From an uncultured Eubacteriales bacterium (GTDB taxonomy: Bacteria > Bacillota > Clostridia > Oscillospirales > Acutalibacteraceae): a stretch of DNA of 8,341 bases. Each line of letters begins with the position of its first letter. The stretch's first letter is position 1. The stretch spans positions 1 to 8,341 of the forward strand of contig OMRJ01000136.1 of the NCBI GenBank assembly GCA_900313475.1, read 5' to 3'. Made by a program: the position numbers and the translations under genes. A model generated the notes under the pieces. The model worked only from the letters and a program-made list of their open reading frames with translations, searched no databases and was not told the DNA's origin. Positions 4,987 to 8,341 of the stretch are shown piece by piece.

Positions 4987-5976
4987 ATGAAACACAAAAA
5001 AATAATCGCGTTTGCAACCGCTCTCACACTTGTTTTAGGCTTTTCCGCCTGTAAGCGTGGCAAAAACGGAGATGAAACCACCGTGCGGGAATCGACTGCA
5101 GTCGAAGAATCGACAACAAGCGAGGAAACGACCGCAGAAACGACAACCGAAACCGAATCCACGACCGAACCCGAAAAGAAATTCGTTTTTAACGATGGCA
5201 AGGCAAGGGTCATAGGCGAAATGTCCTCCGAAATATACGGCAAAATGAAGCTGTATTTTCAGGACGGTAAAATAGCAATAAAGGACGAGTTCGGCGATCT
5301 CAAATTCGTGCTTGACGCAGAGGGCTATTCCCCCTCCGCCGAGGAGGACGGCATACAACTTACAGCGGAAGATATGAACTTCGACGGCTACACCGATTTC
5401 CGCCTTCCGTCATCGCTCGGCAGCGTCAATTCGTTCTACTACTGCTGGCTCTGGGACATGAGTGCAAAAACCTTCAAATACTACCCTCCTCTGTCGGCTA
5501 TATGTTCCCCCGTATTCAACAAAAACACAAAAGAGATAGTGTCAACGAACCGCTCCTCCGCGGCAAGATATGACGTAACTACATACAAATGGATCGACGG
5601 TCAGCTGTCGGTGCAGAAGCACGAGCTTGTAACCGCCGATGAAAACATCACTTCAACGGGTGCGGAAATAGCCGAGAACAACACGGTTGAAATATCCAAC
5701 GGAATGTTTATAGGCTTTATTACGCTCTACGGAAATCCCGGCTCACAGTGCCGCTGGATTCCGATAGTGGAGGATGAAGGCATTGTGGATGTGCTGTCGC
5801 AGACATATGATGATGCAACCGCAAAGACAATGATATGCTTTCAGGCGCACGGCGTAGGCACAACAACCGCCGTCGTCCGCTTTGCACTCGACAGAAACAG
5901 CGACTATATCAGCGAACGGGTGTTCAATATCACGGCAGACGACGACCTTCATATTAAAATCACAGAAATAGAATAA
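4987..5976 (+). CDS. Secreted lipoprotein with Thr/Glu-rich linker, DxNxDG loop and possible chagasin-like C-terminal domain
   Basis: ATG at 4987 follows AAAGGGA (4974-4980). Residues 1-22 form a lipoprotein signal: KHKK, a hydrophobic core, then LGFSAC with lipidated Cys22. Residues about 30-63 are a Thr/Glu/Ser-rich linker, which would hold the body away from the membrane. The first domain (about 66-215) contains DMNFDGYTD (129-137), a D-x-N-x-D-G loop like calcium-binding loops of EF-hand or dockerin type. The last ~95 residues look beta-rich. The motif LYGNPGSQCRWIPI (248-261), then GIVDV and a run VGTTTAVVRFAL before ERVFNITA, resembles the order of strands and the GNPxxxxxW loop of chagasin/I42 cysteine-protease inhibitors. 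The RPW-type third loop is missing (LDRNSD instead). Function is unknown. The chagasin resemblance is a weak inference, whereas the lipoprotein call is firm. Confidence 0.85.
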   Translation: MKHKKIIAFATALTLVLGFSACKRGKNGDETTVRESTAVEESTTSEETTAETTTETESTTEPEKKFVFNDGKARVIGEMSSEIYGKMKLYFQDGKIAIKDEFGDLKFVLDAEGYSPSAEEDGIQLTAEDMNFDGYTDFRLPSSLGSVNSFYYCWLWDMSAKTFKYYPPLSAICSPVFNKNTKEIVSTNRSSAARYDVTTYKWIDGQLSVQKHELVTADENITSTGAEIAENNTVEISNGMFIGFITLYGNPGSQCRWIPIVEDEGIVDVLSQTYDDATAKTMICFQAHGVGTTTAVVRFALDRNSDYISERVFNITADDDLHIKITEIE

Positions 5977-6028
5977 AAAAACAACCGATGCGTTTCACAT
6001 TGCTCCATGTGATCGCATCGGTTTTTTT
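5974..6028 (+). terminator. Strong bidirectional intrinsic terminator after the lipoprotein gene
   Basis: A perfect 10-bp stem, AACCGATGCG (5983-5992) with CGCATCGGTT (6014-6023), encloses a second perfect stem TCACAT (5995-6000) / ATGTGA (6007-6012). A run of T follows on the plus side and a run of A precedes it, so it should also work on the minus strand. There it would end the transcript of the phosphoesterase gene. Confidence 0.9.
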
Positions 6029-6238
6029 CGAAATATCTCTCTTTTTGTTCTTTGACCGACAATAAGTTCCGTTTGCCGTCACTTGCCTGCATAACAGACG
6101 GCATTTTCGCAAATGCCGTCCGCAAACCGTCAGCGGTTAAACAATTCTCGGCTGCGCTGCACTGCGTTTACCGGATTCACATAAACACCGCCGCAATGCC
6201 GCACCTTACGGCTTTAACATACGGCTTATTCCCTTTAT
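6029..6238. other. Palindrome-rich non-coding stretch between convergent genes
   Basis: No convincing protein gene is present. A perfect 10-bp hairpin lies at 6097-6120 (GACGGCATTT, loop TCGC, then its complement). GTTTGC (6071-6076) and GCAAAC (6122-6127) could form an outer helix around it. CGGCTGCG (6149-6156) duplicates the 3' arm of the terminator at 6265-6272. ACGGCTT occurs twice near 6208-6230. A frame opened by TTG at 6052 would run to 6303, but it has no ribosome site and crosses the terminator hairpin. The stretch could be a structured 3' UTR of the minus-strand gene, a small RNA on the plus strand, or a repeat-family element. No clear promoter was found. Confidence 0.45.
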
Positions 6239-6287
6239 CGCAGCCGCGCAAAAAATATCGATGCCGGCTGCGGTTTTTTTATTTTGT
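6239..6287 (+). terminator. Intrinsic terminator on the plus strand, overlapping the end of the minus-strand phosphoesterase
   Basis: CGCAGCCG (6239-6246) pairs perfectly with CGGCTGCG (6265-6272), followed by GTTTTTTTATTTTG. The T-run overlaps the minus-strand stop codon (6281-6279). No plus-strand gene lies between it and the previous terminator, so it may end a short plus-strand RNA or protect the convergent gene from antisense read-through. On the minus strand no U-run follows the hairpin. Confidence 0.65.
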
Positions 6288-7568
6288 TTCGGGAATATAC
6301 TGATATGTAACGTCGTCAAACTGATACGTAATGTCGTTTTCATCGCCGATGCCGGACTTATAGTAGTTCACACGCTCCATGTCAAACGACCCGTCGGGCG
6401 ACACGGTTATCACGGTGCAGCCGCGCTGCGAGCCTTCTTTTGAAATGCCGGGATAGGCGAGATAGTCTATGCTCAGGTCATATGAAAGCCGAATCCCCTT
6501 ATATTCAAGACTTAAACTGTTATAGTGATCGTGTCCGCAGAAAAATCCCTGCGTCGAGCCAAGCTCCAGCGCCGTTTCAAAAAGGTTGTCATCGTGAAGC
6601 GGACAGTAGATAAGTCCCTTTGTCTCGCCTATAAAGCCGTCAATATATTTGACATCTTCGGTATCTTTGAAGCCGTTTTCCGAGAACTCCGTAAATGCGG
6701 TCTTATACTCTCCCGTGGGGATATGCATGAATATAAGCGACTTCGGAACATCTGCACCGAGTGCCTTGTTTTTTTCGGTAAGAGCTTCAATGTTTTCCTT
6801 GTACCACGCAATCTGATCCTCGTGCACATTATCATATTTCCACTGTATACCAAAATAATCGCCGTCGGTATACGTATTGGAATCAATGCAGACAAGCGCC
6901 TGCGTCACAACGTTCTTCGAATTTTTGACGAGAATTATGTTATTGCCCGCGCCGTAAATATCCTCAGGGCCTTTTTCAAAAAGACATCTCGAATACTTTT
7001 CGTCGAGATACAGCTCCGACAGCTTATCGCGCGAATAATAGCTGTAAGCCTCGGTATCATGGTTGCCGTAGACAATAGTCCAGTAACAGCCAAGCGTATT
7101 CATAAGCTCCGCAAATTCAAGCGCCCCTGTCTTATTGTTAAAGGTGCCCGCCTGAAACGGAACGGGATAAGACACGTCACCCGTAACAATTACAAGATCC
7201 GGCTTCTCTTTCTGCAGGAGCGACGCCACGGTACCCATGGCAAGTCGATCCTTGTGATAGCTCATCCAACCGCCGCCGATATGCACGTCCGTCAACTGAA
7301 CTATGCGCAGATCACTATCGGTCGTAAAGGTCCAATAGCCGTCGCTGTCCTTTTCGGCTGTCAAACGGTCGGCAGGATAGTCGACAGGCTCAAAGGACGA
7401 GGCGAATTTGAGCTGACTTGCCCGCATGAAAGTGTTAACGGCGGCTGTGACAGCGGCAATGCCCGCGATCACTCCGAGAGCACTGAAAATAACTTTAAGA
7501 GCTTTTTTGCCCTTTGACTTCTTTTTTGCGGATACCTTAACGGCCGCCGCAGATGATGTTTCAGACAT
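6279..7568 (-). CDS. Membrane-anchored calcineurin-like metallophosphoesterase
   Basis: On the minus strand ATG at 7568 follows AGGAG (7579-7575) at a 6-base gap. The 429-residue product has a Lys-rich cytoplasmic N-terminus (KKKSKGKKALK) and one membrane segment at about 25-45 (VIFSALGVIAGIAAVTAAV). The catalytic domain follows and, by the positive-inside rule, should face outward. It has all metallophosphoesterase motifs: Asp94-Val-His96, Gly130-Asp131, Gly168-Asn-His-Asp171, His282 in MHIPTGE and Gly345-His-Asp-His348. These residues bind two metal ions and hydrolyse phosphate esters. The MHIPxxE form is typical of purple-acid-phosphatase/Dcr2-like relatives. The substrate is unknown and could be nucleotides, lipid or envelope phosphates. 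The gene is monocistronic in this window and convergent with the lipoprotein gene. No clear promoter was found, because the upstream ABC gene's terminator lies only 14-75 bases away. Confidence 0.92.
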   Translation of the reverse strand: MSETSSAAAVKVSAKKKSKGKKALKVIFSALGVIAGIAAVTAAVNTFMRASQLKFASSFEPVDYPADRLTAEKDSDGYWTFTTDSDLRIVQLTDVHIGGGWMSYHKDRLAMGTVASLLQKEKPDLVIVTGDVSYPVPFQAGTFNNKTGALEFAELMNTLGCYWTIVYGNHDTEAYSYYSRDKLSELYLDEKYSRCLFEKGPEDIYGAGNNIILVKNSKNVVTQALVCIDSNTYTDGDYFGIQWKYDNVHEDQIAWYKENIEALTEKNKALGADVPKSLIFMHIPTGEYKTAFTEFSENGFKDTEDVKYIDGFIGETKGLIYCPLHDDNLFETALELGSTQGFFCGHDHYNSLSLEYKGIRLSYDLSIDYLAYPGISKEGSQRGCTVITVSPDGSFDMERVNYYKSGIGDENDITYQFDDVTYQYIPETK

Positions 7569-7582
7569 TTTTTTCTCCTGAC

Positions 7583-7643
7583 AAAAAACCGATGTGTTAT
7601 GAAACGGTTAACACTGTTTCCCTTTCATTTTAACACATCGGTT
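7583..7643 (-). terminator. Strong terminator of the ABC permease gene, just upstream of the phosphoesterase start
   Basis: A perfect 13-bp inverted repeat pairs AACCGATGTGTTA (7587-7599) with its complement at 7631-7643. An inner GAAAC/GTTTC pairing lies in the loop. On the minus strand it ends in a U-run from 7588 to 7583. It lies 94 bases after the permease stop and ends 15 bases before the ATG of the next minus-strand gene. It could be a plain terminator or a leader attenuator for that gene. Confidence 0.85.
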
Positions 7644-7736
7644 CCGTTAATTACAATAGCTTTTCGACTTTTGATAAATATTGCCGTTTTTTTTCATTGA
7701 AGCATGCGCCTTTCCGCAGTCTCAGCCGAGATACCG
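7644..7736. other. Short A/T-rich spacer after the ABC permease gene
   Basis: This 93-base stretch follows the permease stop on the minus strand. It contains a T-run at 7686-7694 on the plus strand but no matching stem. I see no gene and no good promoter for the phosphoesterase in it. Confidence 0.4.
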
Positions 7737-8341
7737 TTATTCGGTTCTCAAAGCTTCAACAGGGTCTTTCTTTGCTGCGAGTGACGAAGGAATCAGTCCC
7801 GCAATGAATGTAAGGAACACGCTTATCGCAACGAGAACGACAGCGGCAAGGAACGGGAGCGACGCGGCGGCACCGGTCTGCGTAAACTTTTGCAGCAGGA
7901 AGTTTATAGGTATTTCGAGCACAAGCGTCGTCAATATACCTATGATACCCGCCGCCAAACCGATTGTAACGGTTTCGGCGTTGAACACGCTCGAAATATC
8001 CTTCTTTGATGCGCCGATCGAGCGAAGAATACCGATTTCTTTCGTTCTTTCAAGCACCGAAATATAGGTAATAATGCCTATCATTATCGACGAAACAACA
8101 AGCGAAATGGCAACGAACGCAACGAGAACGTAAGTAACGATATTAAGAATATTTGTGATCGAGCTCATGAGCATACCGATGTAGTCGGTGAGTGTTACGG
8201 TGTACCCCTTGTGCCCCTGTTCGGTAACCTGCTCATTGTAGTAATTTACAAGATCGTCGAGTTGGTCTTTGTCTTCAAAGCTCTTTGTGTAGAGATAAAT
8301 CGAGGTTGGGCTGTCCTCTTGCGAATAACCGATGGAAGAAA
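7737..8341 (-). CDS. FtsX/MacB-type ABC transporter permease, C-terminal part (5' end beyond window)
   Basis: The minus-strand frame is open to the window edge at 8341 and stops at 7739-7737. About 201 residues are visible. An extracytoplasmic segment (including YLYTKSFEDKDQLDDLVNYY) leads to three membrane helices. These are VTYVLVAFVAISLVVSSIMI, ETVTIGLAAGIIGILTTLVL and PFLAAVVLVAISVFLTFIAG. The loop after the first, ISVLERTKEIGILRSIGASK, is the hallmark cytoplasmic coupling motif of FtsX-family permeases, and the end DPVEALRTE is the usual C-terminus. Family knowledge: these mechanotransmission ABC systems (MacB/LolCDE/BceB-like) export or sense lipoproteins and antimicrobial peptides, and in Clostridia are often fused to the ATPase. 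Which subtype this is cannot be told from the C-terminus. A strong terminator follows. Confidence 0.9.
   Translation of the reverse strand, partial: SSIGYSQEDSPTSIYLYTKSFEDKDQLDDLVNYYNEQVTEQGHKGYTVTLTDYIGMLMSSITNILNIVTYVLVAFVAISLVVSSIMIGIITYISVLERTKEIGILRSIGASKKDISSVFNAETVTIGLAAGIIGILTTLVLEIPINFLLQKFTQTGAAASLPFLAAVVLVAISVFLTFIAGLIPSSLAAKKDPVEALRTE

Noticed and set aside
6052..6303. 83-codon plus-strand frame starting at TTG
   Set aside because: No ribosome site is present. The frame runs through a perfect hairpin and an intrinsic terminator and ends inside the convergent gene. Structured non-coding sequence explains the region better.
6525..7517. Long plus-strand open frame of 330 codons
   Set aside because: It is exactly antisense to the phosphoesterase, which has all catalytic motifs and a good ribosome site. 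The plus-strand product is basic, has no recognisable motif and has no Shine-Dalgarno sequence.
7681..8067. 128-codon plus-strand frame
   Set aside because: It is antisense to the FtsX-type permease, whose membrane helices and RTKEIGILRSIGASK motif are clear. The frame has no ribosome site.
1..8341. CRISPR array, tRNA, rRNA or transposase
   Set aside because: No regularly spaced repeats, no cloverleaf or conserved rRNA segments, and no transposase or recombinase motifs were seen on either strand.

Overview
The window looks like a fragment of a Gram-positive, anaerobic Clostridia genome, probably an Oscillospiraceae/Ruminococcaceae-type gut bacterium. This is inferred from strong AGGAGG-type ribosome sites, sigma-A-like promoters, a lipoprotein with a Thr/Glu-rich linker, a clostridial-type FtsX permease and U-tailed hairpin terminators. 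No rRNA, tRNA, CRISPR array or transposase gene was seen.

Layout. (1) Positions 1-1190 (+): the 3' part of a CoA-disulfide-reductase-like flavoprotein with a C-terminal rhodanese domain. It is coupled by an ATGA overlap to the first ~78 codons of a small alarmone (ppGpp) synthetase of the RelQ/YwaC type. (2) Near 1187-1195 the synthetase stops matching its family. The sequence runs straight into the start of a different gene on the opposite strand, of which only a perfect ribosome site, eight codons and a long structured 5' leader (to about 1393) remain. This is a rearrangement scar, a mobile-element boundary or an assembly join. (3) Positions 1494-4150 (+): a complete heavy-metal efflux operon. 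It has a promoter with a 26-bp ArsR/SmtB-type operator, a CadC/SmtB-like repressor, a 72-residue free-standing HMA metallochaperone and a Zn/Cd/Pb P1B-ATPase without its own HMA domain, then a terminator. (4) Positions 4148-4845 (+): a 24-bp tandem repeat that carries a promoter -35 box, then a GNAT acetyltransferase with an N-terminal membrane segment. (5) Positions 4906-6028 (+): a promoter, a secreted lipoprotein with a DxNxDG loop and a possible chagasin-like C-terminal domain, and a strong bidirectional terminator. (6) Positions 6029-6280: a palindrome-rich non-coding stretch ending in a + strand terminator. (7) Positions 6279-7568 (-): a membrane-anchored calcineurin-like phosphoesterase. 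(8) Positions 7583-8341 (-): a terminator and the C-terminal end of an FtsX/MacB-type ABC transporter permease that continues beyond the window.

How the genes work together. Only the metal operon forms a clear pathway. Metal binding to the repressor should release the promoter, the HMA protein can buffer or deliver divalent metal, and the ATPase exports it. The other genes are separate transcription units, largely for the cell envelope. The most unusual parts are the gene-to-gene junction with its orphan attenuator-like leader (about 1187-1393) and the structured intergenic stretch at 6029-6280.
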